Below, one piece after another: positions 34,101 through 46,289 of a stretch of DNA of 64,000 nt. Source of the DNA: Sclerotinia nivalis. Its lineage: Eukaryota > Ascomycota > Leotiomycetes > Helotiales > Sclerotiniaceae. Where the stretch lies: assembly GCA_029531795.1 (NCBI GenBank), contig JAPEIS010000001.1, positions 2,046,001-2,110,000 of the forward strand, in the 5' to 3' direction. Under the pieces are notes generated by a model. It was given only the letters and a program-made list of their open reading frames with translations, did not search any database and was not told where the DNA came from. Every line of letters begins with the position of its first letter. Positions within the stretch are counted from its first letter, which is position 1. Made by a program: the position numbers and the translations under genes.

Positions 34101-35798
34101 GATGTCCACGAGGGAACTGCTACCGTCCGAGAAGCACTTCGATTCTCTGCTGATCTTCGTCAACCTTACCATGTCCCACAAGCCGAAAAATACGCTTATG
34201 TCGAGGAAATTCTCAGTCTACTTGAAATGGAAGATATGGCCGATGCAATCATTGGAGATCCAGAAAATGGTCTTGCTGTTGAACAACGAAAACGTGTCAC
34301 TATCGGAGTCGAATTGGCTGCTAAGCCGGAACTCTTACTTTTCTTGGATGAACCTACTTCTGGTCTTGACTCTCAAAGTGCTTTCAACATTGTTCGTTTC
34401 TTGAAGAAATTGGCAAATGCCGGACAAGCTATTCTCTGTACTATCCATCAACCTAACGCAGCATTGTTTGAAAACTTTGATCGACTGTTACTTCTTCAGC
34501 GTGGAGGAAGATGTGTCTACTTCGGTGACATTGGAAAAGATGCTCATGTACTCCTTGACTACTTCCACAAACACGGAGCTGACTGCCCTCCTGATGCTAA
34601 CCCTGCTGAATGGATGCTTGATGCTGTTGGTGCTGGTCAAGCCCCAAGAATTGGTGATCGTGACTGGGCTGATATCTTTGCCGATTCACCTGAACTCGCT
34701 AACATCAAAGACCGCATTTCTCAAATGAAAACCGAACGTCTGGCGGAAGCCGGCAACAATGCTCCAATTGACGAGAGGGAATTTGCTACGCCACTATTAC
34801 ATCAATTGAAAATCGTTCAAGCGCGTACCAACTTAGCTTTCTGGAGATCTCCCAATTATGGTTTCACACGTCTCTTCAATCACGTCATTATCGCCATCAT
34901 TACCGGCCTGGCCTATTTACATCTCGACGATTCAAAGGCTTCATTACAATATCGTGTATTCGTCGTCTTCCAAGTTACCGTCCTTCCCACACTCATTCTC
35001 GCTCAAGTCGAACCTAAATACGCATTATCACGTATGATTTACTACCGAGAAGCATCTTCCAAAATGTACAGTCAATTCGCCTTTGCATCATCTCTAGTCG
35101 TAGCCGAGATGCCCTACTCGATTCTCTGCGCCGTTGGTTTCTTCCTCCCACTTTACTACATGCCCGGTTTCCAGACTGCCTCCAACCGCGCCGGGTACCA
35201 ATTCTTCATGATTCTCATTACCGAACTCTTCTCCGTAACCCTGGGTCAAATGATCGCAGCACTCACCCCCTCTCCCTACATCTCCGCCCTCGTCAATCCC
35301 TTCATTAGCATTACCTTCTCCCTCTTCTGCGGTGTCACCATCCCCAAACCTCAAATCCCGAAATTCTGGCGCGCATGGCTTTACCAACTCGATCCCTTCA
35401 CTCGACTCATCGGTGGAATGGTCGTCACCGAACTTCAAGGTCGAGAAGTCACATGTAAATCTGCGGAACTCAACCGTTTTAATGCTCCTTCCGGTCAAAC
35501 GTGCGGACAGTACATGGAGAACTATTTCTCCAATGGAGGTATTGGGTATATCGTTAATAATGCTACGAGTGCTTGTGAGTACTGTGCATATAAATTTGGT
35601 GAACAATTTTACGAACCCTTGGGTTTGGAATTTGGACATAGGTGGAGGGATTTGGGTATCCTTTTGGCGTTTATTGGAAGTAATTTGATTATTCTGTTCT
35701 TGGCTGTGAGTAACTCCCACCCCTCGTTCCTTCCCTTTCGAGAAGAATATTTACTGATATTTTAATAGTCGAGATATTTGAACTTCAATCGTCGTTAA
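31191..35798 (+). CDS. PDR-type (ABCG, full-size) multidrug efflux ABC transporter
   Basis: Three exons: 31191-31864, 31967-35705 and 35769-35798, giving 4443 bp and 1480 residues. The order is (NBD-TM6)x2. NBD1 has the degenerate Walker A GRPGSGCT at 200-207 (Cys in place of Lys), signature VSGGERKR at 315-322 and Walker B ending WDNSTRGLD. NBD2 has canonical Walker A GASGAGKT at 889-896, the atypical signature LAVEQRKR, and LLFLDEPTSGLD. This asymmetry is normal for Pdr5/Cdr1 proteins. The two membrane halves carry the usual extracellular Cys-rich loop (TCGQYMENYFSNGGIGYI, SACEYCAYKFGEQF). The short last exon adds RYLNFNRR. Homologues export azoles, phytoalexins and other hydrophobic toxicants from the plasma membrane. 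Substrates of this one are unknown. The protein resembles the PMR1/AtrD type, but orthology needs a tree. Confidence 0.96.
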
Positions 35799-36831
35799 AT
35801 ACGTTGTTGCTTTGTTTGCATCGTATTGCTTGCATTGTATTGTACAGCGCAGCGCAGCATTCTCTTTCAGATACCACTCCATTCATCCCTGCATAAAAGT
35901 TATTTTTTTTGGGAAAACACAGTTTGAGCATATTTTTAGCGGTATATAGGTTCGGGTAGGAGTAGGAGTCGATTTTTTTCTCTTTTTAGCTATATGTAAG
36001 AGGATGTCTGATGCTTGGTTTTGTAAGTTTGATGAGAGGGGGAGAGAGAAGGAAGAGAAGAGATTCATGTCTCATGAACGATTTTTAATGTATGATGTAT
36101 GTTTTGTATGTGTGTGGATTTATGGATTTAGATGAGAGGACTTTATATATATTTTATATATACTATTTTTTTTATGAGATGAGATGGGATGCGGGGTTGT
36201 TATATTCCTAATGGATGGATAGAATAGTTAGATAGATTAATTGAATAGGATAGATAATATTTTTTACTTTCTAAATTTTTTTGGAATGAGTTGAGTCAAT
36301 GGGTTGAATTGTTTGTTGTGATTATTTGTTGTGTTTTTGAATAGAGAAGATTTTTTATTTGTTGTATTGTAGTAGGTTGATGAGTTTGATGAGTTGGTAT
36401 TTGAGATAATAGGATCTGGGATGAAGAAAAGAAAAGAAAAGAAAAGAAAAGAAAAGAAAAGAAAAGAAAAGAAAAGAAAAGAAAAGAAAAGAAAAGAAAA
36501 GAAAAGAAAAGAAAAGAAAAGAAAAGAAAAGAAAAGAAAAGAAGAGAGGATAGAGATGAATGAATAGCAATAGGAAGATGAAGATGAAAATGAAGATGTA
36601 TGAATGAATATTACTCAAGAACAAAATGAACATCAATAAAAGACATCTAGTATAAAAAGTAAAAAACACACCTTTTAATTCCTAATACTATAAAGAACTT
36701 CTAAGCTCATAGTAAATAATATCCCGCAAACCCCAATATAAATTCCCCGATACGAAAATCCCGTAAAAACAATAATTGATATCTCTCTACCCAAGCAAAC
36801 TTCCAGATAATTCCCGATGAACCAGCCAGCT
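35799..36831. other. Intergenic between convergent genes, with pentanucleotide repeat
   Basis: Lies between the 3' ends of the transporter and the SRA gene. It is AT-rich and holds the (GAAAA)n tract. ORFs here are repeats or tail extensions and are not called. Confidence 0.6.
36427..36541. repeat. (GAAAA)23 microsatellite
   Basis: Twenty-three uninterrupted GAAAA units between two converging genes, followed by GAAGAGAGGATAG. Confidence 0.95.
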
Positions 36832-38491
36832 TCAATATCCCTCCTTAACCTTCTCAAATAAACCTATCATCTCCTGATCAGGCAAATGAACCCTGATAGG
36901 ATCTTGATTGTCCAATCTCTTCAACGTGAAACGCCAATACTTTCCTCCCTTTGCATTTGTACCAACATCGCCCTTGATAACCCGATAGAGTCCATCATAT
37001 CTTATACCAGCGGCTGGACCATACTTCCATTCACAACCAGCATTTCTCAAAACACGAACTGGATTTCTGGTTTCGATTGAACGTTCCAAGGCTTTCACTC
37101 CCATTTTTTCCGAATCTGGTTCCTTAGCTGTAGAATCTATGGCACCAGGCGCAGAATATTGGATTGTATCTCCTGAATCTCGGTCAAATCCTTCATAGTG
37201 TTTCGAGATTATGATACTATAAGCTCCATTCTCCGTGGTCCCGGAGATTCCACCTTGCGAACTTCCTAATGTAAAAGTTGGTGAAAATTCGTGGTAATAT
37301 GGGACGTCTGAGGGATAAACTTACCATGTGCTCCATCTCGGAGTGCTGCAATTTGTCTTGGCCAACATTCTCCAACAGTAAGATCATTGTGACCAAAACG
37401 GTCGAACTTTTTCTTGAAGATATCAATTTTCTCTTGGTTGAGCTTAATATTAGTGCCATCCCATACAAGCCCACGCATGATAGCATTGTCCCCCCAAACA
37501 GGATGGTCGGAAGGAGGTGGGACTACGTTTGAAGAGCTAGACATTGAATTGTTCCTCGATTTTTTGGCAGATGCAGGCGCTTCGTTGGATGGAGATCTTC
37601 TTTTCCTGCTATTCACGGTAGCAGACTCAGTATTTGTAGTTAATGTGGGTGGTGATGGTGGTCTTTGAAAGCCGTTTTGACCCTCAATTTTGTCAATCAA
37701 TGCTTGTGAGATATTGGAGTATTCTCGAGGGAACTTGTATATCGGATTGATGAGGATTTCGAGGAAAGATCTCAGATAAAGAGTGTTACTGCGCGGTAAT
37801 GAGTTAATGTAGTTGTGGAAATTATGAAAGGGATGACCTCATACCTGAACTCGGGTGTGACTGTGTCAAGGGATGAAAGGATGTAAAGGAAGAGGTTCAG
37901 TTTCTCCCATTGTTCTGGATCGCGGCTTTTGCCATTTTTAGAACGTACAGCTGCGTCTTTAACAGGCTTTTTCAGATCCAAGAGTTTCTTAAGGGCAACA
38001 CTAGGATCAGTGTTGATATCTGAAGGTTTGAATTTGGAGTTCTCAACAAGCTTGGCGATGGCATCTTGAAGATTGAACTGTGGCGTTGTTGATGAGGTAA
38101 CATTTTTGTCATCATCTCCTATGTTTGTTTCATTTTCGATGACGTTTTCAGGAATTTGAGGAACAGAGGATAATTGAGGACCTGACTGAGGTTCAGGCCT
38201 AATTCGTAATTGCTTTGAAGTCAAGAGTTAGTTGGAGGTTCAAGACTTCTTAGGCAGATCCTATACTTACAATTGTGGCGTCAGCTTCTTCAGAAACTTG
38301 AGATATGGAAATGGCGGATAATGAAAGTTCTGACAGAGGTTCAGATTTAATTCTCAATTGCTTTGAAGACAAAAGTTAGCTTCAAATGAATGCGGGATCT
38401 CTTAGGTCGATCCAAGACTTACAAGTGTTGATGGCCCGTCAACTGAAGTTTGAGGAGCTACCCCTCCATTTCCTCTACCATGGGAACCCAT
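36832..38491 (-). CDS. SRA/YDG-domain protein (UHRF1-like DNA-binding fold)
   Basis: Five exons on the minus strand: 38423-38491, 38271-38360, 37845-38212, 37325-37788 and 36832-37265, together 1425 bp and 474 residues with all phases matching. Introns are 62, 58, 56 and 59 bp. The N-terminal half is Ser/Pro/Asn-rich, then a helical stretch (EQWEKLNLFLYILSSLDTV, FLEILINPIYKFPREYSN). A basic nuclear-type segment (NSRKRRSPSNEAPASAKKSR) precedes the SRA domain in the C-terminal 180 residues: GAHG, GISGTTENGAYSIIISKHYE, VRVLRNA, and the name-giving YDG in IRYDGLYRVIKG, then YWRFTLKR. SRA domains read hemimethylated or modified cytosine. In fungi this architecture without RING or SET is common, and its role in DNA methylation is inferred. 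Exons 1-3 contain a tandem duplication of an exon-intron unit. Confidence 0.92.
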
Positions 38492-41400
38492 AGTAAAGAG
38501 AGAAGAAGAGCAAAAGTACTTGAAACTAAGTGAAGAAATTGAAGAAATTGGAAATTTCAAGCAAGAGGAAGGAAGGAAGAACTAGGCCTCTGTTGATTTT
38601 GATGTATTTAGTTGTGTTGGAGGAAAAGAATGAAGTCTGGAAAAAGTTATTCAAGTCCTCAAATTATCACAGTTATTGACGAACGCAGTAAATACTTATT
38701 CGATAGTAATGATCAGATGAAAGCAGAAAACAATAGATGATATCCTGATAAGAGGCTTTTTTTCAATCAATAAATGATTAGGGTAATGTTGTAAAGTATT
38801 GTTTAATTGATTCAGTGAATATTTTTTAACTATTCTTTATCACTAATTATTTATAAAAGATATCGTTCATATGTGAGTAAACATATATTGCTACTAGTAA
38901 CGCGAAGCTTCTTTTGTTTTCTTCTAGCCGCCAACCGCAATAGCAAACGGGGAAGGGGCAGGGGCAGGGTAGAGGTGCCAGTGCTTGTCTATATTTGAAG
39001 TATATACGCGATCATTTAATCTTAAAGATTCTTTAATTCATTTAATTTTTAAAAATAAAAAGAATAAGAACATTTATAATAAATAAAAATTTATCACAGC
39101 ATAAGAGGAAGTCTTTGGTAAGACGATGATATTCTACGAAGGAGGAAAGAAGATGCTAGGAGGAGCATCGACTATATGAGGGATGGATGAGGTTGTGAAT
39201 CTGTAATAATTGATTTGTAGTCTCTTGTTTCATTTAGAACTATAATATCATCTATAGTATTCAATAGAAGCTCAGATCACATTATACTAGAACACTATAT
39301 AATACTTCAAGAATTTCAGAATCTAGAAGTTTCTAAATTTGTTTAGAACTTTTTCTTTATTGATTTTGAAGAATATAAATTAAAGAATATAAATTATTTA
39401 TTAAACTATTTTGAATTTATTTATTCTTTCGATAAGATTATTTTGTTTTTTATTAATATTAATATAAAAAGTATATAGAAGAAGTATTTCTAGCTTTCTT
39501 AGAGGATATAAGATCACAATGATTTTCCTACTATCTGTCACATACAGAAAAAAGGTATCTCTTCTTACTCTATAGCCTTCAATTTTCTGTTGCTATGAAA
39601 TTACTGATTAGGAGTGTGTCATAGATTATATATCTAGACATGTCCCAACTCATCAGGAGAGCAATTTCTTACTTAGAGTCAACAATCTATCTTTCAATAA
39701 ACACATCTTTCAGCAACAGGCACTCAATATGGGATCAATAATACCACTTTTATCAATAATTAAGTAAGAGCAATGGAACACAAAAAGAACAGATCACCAA
39801 ATGAAAGCTGCTCATAAAGAGATGATGATTTCAATCGGAGTATGGTTTCATCAGTCAAACAAATCTTTAATCTCTTCGATGATGAGTCAATATTAATGCT
39901 CCAATGAATGGGTATCCGGGTGATTTGCTGTCTTTCATAAGCTACTCCGTACAATTGCTGGGAGCTCAAGGTAGCTGGTTGATCTGAGGACTATGTTTGT
40001 GCATCTGGATATTTGAGAATAGCTGTATCAGTCAAGAAACAGAATGTAAGTATGAGTAACATTTATATCCGGAAGTTAACCAGCAATGATTTCAGAAAAT
40101 TTAAGGATTTAATTGTAGTTAGAACCCTCATTGATACTCTGTTATAGCAATGGCTTATGAAGTCTTATATCTCTCCTATGCACTTTTGGCTGGAAAGTGT
40201 GTTTGGACATCAAATTTCTAGGCAGTATTTGGAGTCAAGTTGACTAATAGGTCAAGCTAGAGTAGTTCTCTGGCATTTTACAGTTTATCACATACAATGG
40301 GAAAGAGAGATTCCATGAGGTAGATAGAATGGATAAGGTGAGGTAAACTTACTCAAGATGTTTCTGGCAAGCAAGAGAGGTTTGCTTTCTCCTATTAAAC
40401 CTACCACTGGAAAGCGTCTTTCGCCGAAACTTCTGTAAATAATCATGTAGTCTCAAGGGCCTTGCGTTCTACACCAGCTCCCGAACTATGTAAGTAGGAG
40501 GACCTAGACATTCTTCTCTGGTGAAGATTCTAGATCGCTGCCAATACCTCAGGGTATGAGGACGGGACGGGAGCATAGAATATGGAATAATGAAAGAGGC
40601 GAACGGGTAAATGCCTCATGCGCTCAACCATGTTCCAATATTAATGCTTTTTACTTACCAAAGTATTCGGATCATTTCGTCGCACAGCATGTAACATGAG
40701 CGGCTAATGTTGTGTACAAATCACCCAGAGTGGCCGATCACGAAGTATTGGATATTTTTGGTTGCATGTCTAATTATTTGGAGATGATATCCTGAACCAA
40801 TAGGAAGGAAAGTTTGTAGATTTGGATCTCCTACCATTGGTAGTAGAAGCTACCGTACCGTCAAACGAACAATCAACCTATGGCCTAACCAAATCCTTAA
40901 CGGACTTCTTCCCGCTTCTCATAATTGAACATTGTGATACTGATATCTTGGATATCTACGTAGGTACAGACTATCACTGGCAAAAGTTGAGACGAACCCA
41001 CCAAGCATAGGACACACTGAAATTACAGCTTGGAGACATTTCTTGCATCACAATTTCGAAGGAAAGGCTTAAACGAGAGATAGCGGTAGCATATCTGAGA
41101 TATAAGACCGAAAAAAGACTAAGGTAGTCAGTATGCACTCAAATCAGTCAATCCATTCACTCTATTCTTTCCATTCTCAAAGCACAGATATTTGATGTTT
41201 CACAACCTGAAATCGCCAAGAAGATGTCCTTAGTGAGGTTCGACGGACACTAAACCATTAAACACTCACTAGTCAGGTACTCACAGTCCAACCCCAGGCT
41301 ACATGACACGCTAAATGTATCAAAACCATTCTCTCCTCCTCTGTTACAGAAAAATGTGAAACGTGAAACAGCAGAAGCATTCGAAGAGTAGCTTCCTCTC

Positions 41401-41688
41401 TTTCTCCTCATGCCCATTTCTTGACTCTATTCCCGCTTCTTAATGCATAGGGTCGAAACAGTATATCCATGTATTCTTACATATAGTTGAGATTATCGTA
41501 GTTTGTTTTGATTTTGTGCGTGGATAGTTGAAGTCAAAGCTACACCTTCCGTTAGAAAGATACCTAAATAAATAAATATAATCTCATACCTATACAAACC
41601 TACAGACCCCCACACATTCCACCCATCCAAATACTACAATCATCTTTCCCCCGCCCCCCAAAAAAACAACCAAAATTCATCAACAAAC
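38492..41688. other. AT-rich gene-poor block
   Basis: 3.2 kb with no supported gene. 38650-39500 is strongly AT-rich with many TATA/TTAA steps, as in decayed repetitive DNA, but no transposon protein remnant was recognised. One TACGGAGTA copy in reverse lies at 39943-39951. ORFs at 39760-39969 and 40822-41010 are short and featureless. Confidence 0.55.
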
Positions 41689-42343
41689 ATGGCACAAAAA
41701 CCCCCCCGTATCCTCGAATACGAACGACAAGCCGAACAACGCGCAAAAGAACAAGATGAAATGGCACTAGCTCAAGATCGCATGTTGGAAGCACAATCGC
41801 GGATTCAGGATGAGGCGAATCGTATTGCGCAGGAACAGTATGAGATGGAACAGTATTATGAGACGGAGGCGTTGAAACATGCCGAGGAGATGAGGTTGCA
41901 TTTGGAGGAGGTGAGGAGGCATGAGGGTATGTTTTTTTTTCTTTTCTCTTTTTTTTTAGGTTGGGGGAGGGTTTTGATTTTGAGGTTGTGATTAGGGATA
42001 TGAGGGGCTTAGGGGAGTCGAGGATGAGAGAAGTGGGGTTTGAGAGGCTTGGGAGAATTGAAGAAGAGAAGAAACTAACGGGAAACTAGAATTTATGAGG
42101 AAACATGAGAGGCGATTGAAGGATCATGAGGCGAGTATGGAGGCCTTCGCGAAGGTTATTGCTATGCCCGCGAAACCGACGAGGGCGAGACAGATATCTT
42201 TTATGGCGTCGCAGAATTTTGGTGGGGGAAGTGGAAATGCAAATGCGAATGGAGGGAATGGGAATGGGAGTCCGGGTGCTAATGCGAACGGGAATGGACT
42301 CCTTATGACGCCGCCGAGATTACAGCCTGCGTTTCCTGGTTGA
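41689..42343 (+). CDS. Small coiled-coil protein of unknown function
   Basis: Two exons, 41689-41926 and 42090-42343, across a GTATGT…CTAG intron of 163 bp, give 163 residues. Residues 8-105 are a near-continuous charged helix rich in Glu, Gln, Ala and Arg (ILEYERQAEQRAKEQDEMAL, then HEEFMRKHERRLKDHEASME), strongly coiled-coil-like. The frame and helical register continue smoothly over the splice. A linker MPAKPTRARQISFMASQ leads to a Gly/Asn/Ala repeat (about residues 130-152) and the end LQPAFPG. A C-rich leader with a run of A lies just before the ATG. The family is not recognised. It may be a lineage-specific structural or adaptor protein. Confidence 0.75.
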
Positions 42344-45300
42344 GGAGTGAGAGGGGGAGAAGGGGACCGATTAATTGATTAAAGTATGGGATTGAAATAT
42401 ATGGGATGCCTTTGTTCGTGGAGAATAGGGTGGATTGGGAGGGGATAGGGGATGGTATTTCGATGAGAAGGGTGGAGACGAGAATGAGAAAGGGAAGTCG
42501 AGAATGTCGATTGAGAAGATACCACGATGAGTGACTCACGTCATGGCTGCGGGTTGAACATCACTTAGGGGCTGAAAAGTCCTCGAGAGAAAGCGATCCA
42601 CAGGAAGATAAGCTTTCTTCCCCGAATAATCGACCAGCAGGGATGTCAGGGTGCAGCAATACCATCATCTATGGAATGGATATCAATCATAAGCATGGTA
42701 TTAGCAGACGGAGTAAGGTTTGGCAAAATCTGAGAGCTGGAAATAATGCTCTTGCTGAATAATGTATTATGAATATGGAAGGAAGGTGTTTGGAAAACCT
42801 TTGATGGTTAGGTGTGGAGTTATTTGTATTTTGTTTCGTGTATGGTATTTATTTTACTGCTGGAGAATAAAATCTTGAGACTTATTTTTTGAGAATTTGG
42901 ATCTGTATGTGATAGATGGTTTATGGATTTTGGGTCCTTGGATTTGATGTGATGTGATGTGACTATTCACGATTGAGAGTTTTATATTTGTATTTTCATA
43001 TCTTGCACAACCGTAAAATCCCAAGATCTAGACCACACAAATCTTCCCTTCATACCCCAAGCCAACTCTATCCTCTACCCGACCGTCTCCATATTACTTC
43101 ATCCAATACCAACCCTTATTTACCGAACCTTAACATCCATATCCTACATTCATCTCCACATACACCCTCACCCGCTCACCCCTCCTTCAATCCCACCCTC
43201 TATTTCCGCACAAAGTTTATTGTTCCAACTATCAATAACACTCTACCTTTTCCTCTATGATATATTTCTTTCTCTCTTGATCCCTTTTTTTCTTCTTCTG
43301 CTCCTTCCCCTCCTCCTTCCTCCCACCTCACCCCACCTTACCCAAAACCCAAAACCCAAAAACACACCCCTTTCCCCATCTCCCCAAACACCACAATAAC
43401 AATCTAATCTCTTCCCCGGATCCCAAATCTCGACATCGATACCCGTTCCCCTTACCCTGATCTTTTATCTATTTTCCTAAAAATTTTTATCTAAAATATT
43501 TGTGGTTAAAATCGCCGATCTTAGACCGGTGTTCGAGAGGATATTTTCGGATTTTGCATAGAAGTATATGTGTATTTTTTATATTTAAGTGGGGGTGGGG
43601 GTGGGTGATTATATGTGTTTTTGTTGTATTTTTGGCTGGGTTAGAGAGGATAAAGGGCGAGATGCGAGCGGTATTGTAGCCTTATAAGAGGGTTTGCAAT
43701 TGGGAAAAGGCGGTGGTGATGAAGAAGGGGTGGGAGGGATTCAGGACTTGGAGGAGGAAGCTTCGGAAATTATTTCTGGAGCGGAGGATTCGGGGAGGAG
43801 TGGGTTGTTGGGAGTGAGGATAATGCCAGATTTTGAAGGGAGAGGGTGAGGTGGTATGAGTGAATCTGGAGAGGGCAGGTTGCGAGCCAGAAACCTGGGA
43901 TTTTTAGTGGGGTGTTGGGAAAAAAGGTGAGTGATGCATGAAGGGAAATATCGAGTCGCCACTGTGGATTTTCACGATTAGAGGATGGAGTCCTGGGGAG
44001 ATGTTTTTGGGGATTAGGATATATATAGGCTTGGATTTCATGGTTTTGAACGGTTTTGTAGCATTATAACTAAGACGTTGAATTCAGAGAATCTGGGAGA
44101 ATCTATGGTGATATTTTGGAAGAGGTGTACTGACGTTCAAAGAATCCTCCGAAGTACAGGATAATATGCCACTTATGGATCAAGTGGCAGTCGTGGAGAA
44201 GATTGTGCGATATATTAAATACCTCCGGCTGCTCCACTGAGAGCCTTCATTTGTGGATCTTGGGGTGATTGAAAACTTTAGTATGTTCCATTGCTACGGG
44301 TTTGTGGACTATCAATCAACCAGGACCTAGTGTATGTTGATCAAAGGGTGGAAGATGGGAGCTGCTGCTCAGTCGGCCTTGCTTTCGAGCAATGCCAGGG
44401 GATATTCCGCTCGGTAGACGGCCTGATCCACATGGCTTTGGGGGAGTTATGGAGTTTGTGCGGAGTTAGCAAGCGTTATATTTTCCACTGCCAACGGTGA
44501 TTGACGAGGTTATCAGTGTCTGAGAGTGAGATAAGAACCCGATGCTGTGTGGCGGTGTCTGGAAGTTTGGCTGTGACCATCTCAGTGGTAAGAATCAAAT
44601 GATAACGAGATATAGAACAAAGTGAGAGATAAGATACTATACAGATGGATGATGAAAAAGCGTAAACACGTCATGAATGCCGACACTGAGGAATGAAAGG
44701 TGAGTCGCAAAAGGATATATGAGTAGAAAATGAGAGATTGGGAAACGAACAAGCAGGCTATGAATGATCGAGGTGGCTTCGCCAACGAAATACATCGTCG
44801 TCACCTTGAGGCCTCTTGTAATAAGCGCACAGGCAAGGGATTCCAGATCTCAAGACAATTTGACCATATACGATGGTTGAAAAGTCTGTCATTGATGGAA
44901 GAAGAATGTTGGTGAGATCTGACTAGATATATAGAGACGACGGCATAATTTGATGAGAGACAGGAAGAGATGGACGAAAATCCTGTGCCAAAGAAAATAT
45001 ACACATCATCAAGAGATCACTTCTACATGATAATGATTATTGCGAGACCATTTCATTGTAGTCTTGATATTGAAACTGGATCATGGTGTTTTATATGACT
45101 AAATTTTTGAGATACAATACAATGTCTCAAATTTTTAACTTCCGCTTGGAAGCACTTTCAAAGGAGCGTTTAGCCCATTGAATTGACCAACTATAGACAA
45201 TCCATTCATCCGAGGGTAATGAAACTCAGAGAACAACGCCCTTCTGTTGAAGTTCAATAGAAATAAAGAAATAAGAATCCTTGAAGTTAAAATAAGTAGG

Positions 45301-45422
45301 TATTTGAAGGTTCTTTGTTCACCGCCGCGTTTTGATATGAACAAGCTTCCCCTATATGCTTTGATATGCTCAATTGTTTCGAATCTATTACAATTTGCTG
45401 TATATACCTAGTATATTGGTAT

Positions 45423-45446
45423 TGGCACTGGCACTGGCACTGGCAC
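45423..45446. repeat. (TGGCAC)4 hexanucleotide repeat
   Basis: Four perfect TGGCAC units followed by TGGTAC. Confidence 0.85.
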
Positions 45447-45512
45447 TGGTACAGGTATTTCCTCTTCTAAGAGTCAAAGAGCGACCTTCCTTCTTTCACA
45501 TGTTCTTTTTAT

Positions 45513-45550
45513 GGGGGCAAGCCCCCAAACCCCCGTCCTCGCTGCGCTCG
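45513..45550. repeat. GC-rich hairpin element
   Basis: GGGGGC-AA-GCCCCC forms a perfect 6 bp stem at 45513-45526. It is followed by AAACCCCC, which could compete for the same G run, and a GC-rich end CGTCCTCGCTGCGCTCG. The flanks are AT-rich. It resembles small GC-cluster or extragenic hairpin elements seen in organelle and microbial genomes. Confidence 0.55.
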
Positions 45551-46289
45551 ATTAATAAAAGATTATACCTACGAGTAGTTCTACTGAAACTGAAGGATAT
45601 ACTGGGTAGATAAACAAGACTTGTAGTAAAACTTGTGGCTATTCAATAAATAGCATTTCCTACCTAGAGCCTAGAGATGAAATGTGAATCCTTATATGAA
45701 TCCTTATATAAACCTCTTAACCAAATAATAATAATAATAATGTACAGCCAAGTTCAAAATCATAAAATCATACCACTTGAATAAATAGAGTTTAGTATAT
45801 TTTCATTAATGTCACTCAAAAGTAGCTAAGTATAACTAAATTCCTGCGGGACGACCCCATCATACGATAAAATCAGACCACTACAGTGTTATCGGTCGAT
45901 AATTCATCCACTTGAATACTTTCAATACATTCCCCCGATAATTACTCACAATCTAACTAACTCCATCCATTTTTATCCATTTCCAACCACCAGAACCAAT
46001 CTTTCAACCTCTCAGGATCAATCTTTTCCTCTCTTCTATAGAAATTTAATATTTTGAACTTATTATATTTCTTAATTTTACCAAATATTCGCAAACTTGT
46101 CTAAATTCGTACATCTTTGTGCACAATTCAATCCTTGTCTTACGGAGTTCGATCCTCACAACCTTCCATTTCTTAACTAATTTGATCAAATTATCAAACC
46201 ACTTTCTCACTTTCTCACCATATACCCAGATTTCCAGATTCCCCATAACCTGCCATAAGATAAATCTCCTCCAGGTGACGTGCCTAATC

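Larger units (their letters stand above)
42344..46289. other. Long intergenic region upstream of the SREBP gene
   Basis: 3.9 kb. It includes a pyrimidine-rich stretch at 43060-43470, a short TGGCAC repeat at 45423-45446, and a GC-rich hairpin at 45513-45550 in AT-rich surroundings. Minor ORFs (43741-43962, 44291-44500, 44582-44785, 44730-44915) have no motif and are not called. The last 500 bases are probably the long leader of the SREBP transcript. Confidence 0.5.

Noticed and set aside
31191..35798. Missing Lys in Walker A and altered signature in NBD2 as possible loss of function
   Set aside because: Both are normal asymmetric features of fungal PDR transporters.
38650..39500. AT-rich block considered as a second decayed transposon
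   Set aside because: No reverse transcriptase, transposase or terminal repeat remnant could be read in any frame.
43741..43962. 73-residue Pro/Ser-rich minus-strand ORF
   Set aside because: No motif, no neighbouring exon and no conservation evidence. It could be chance in GC-richer spacer DNA.
46119..46289. Upstream in-frame ATG extending the SREBP protein by 57 residues
   Set aside because: The extension is hydrophobic and His/Leu-rich, unlike SREBP N-termini, and the acidic start at 46290 fits the family better. It is kept only as an alternative.
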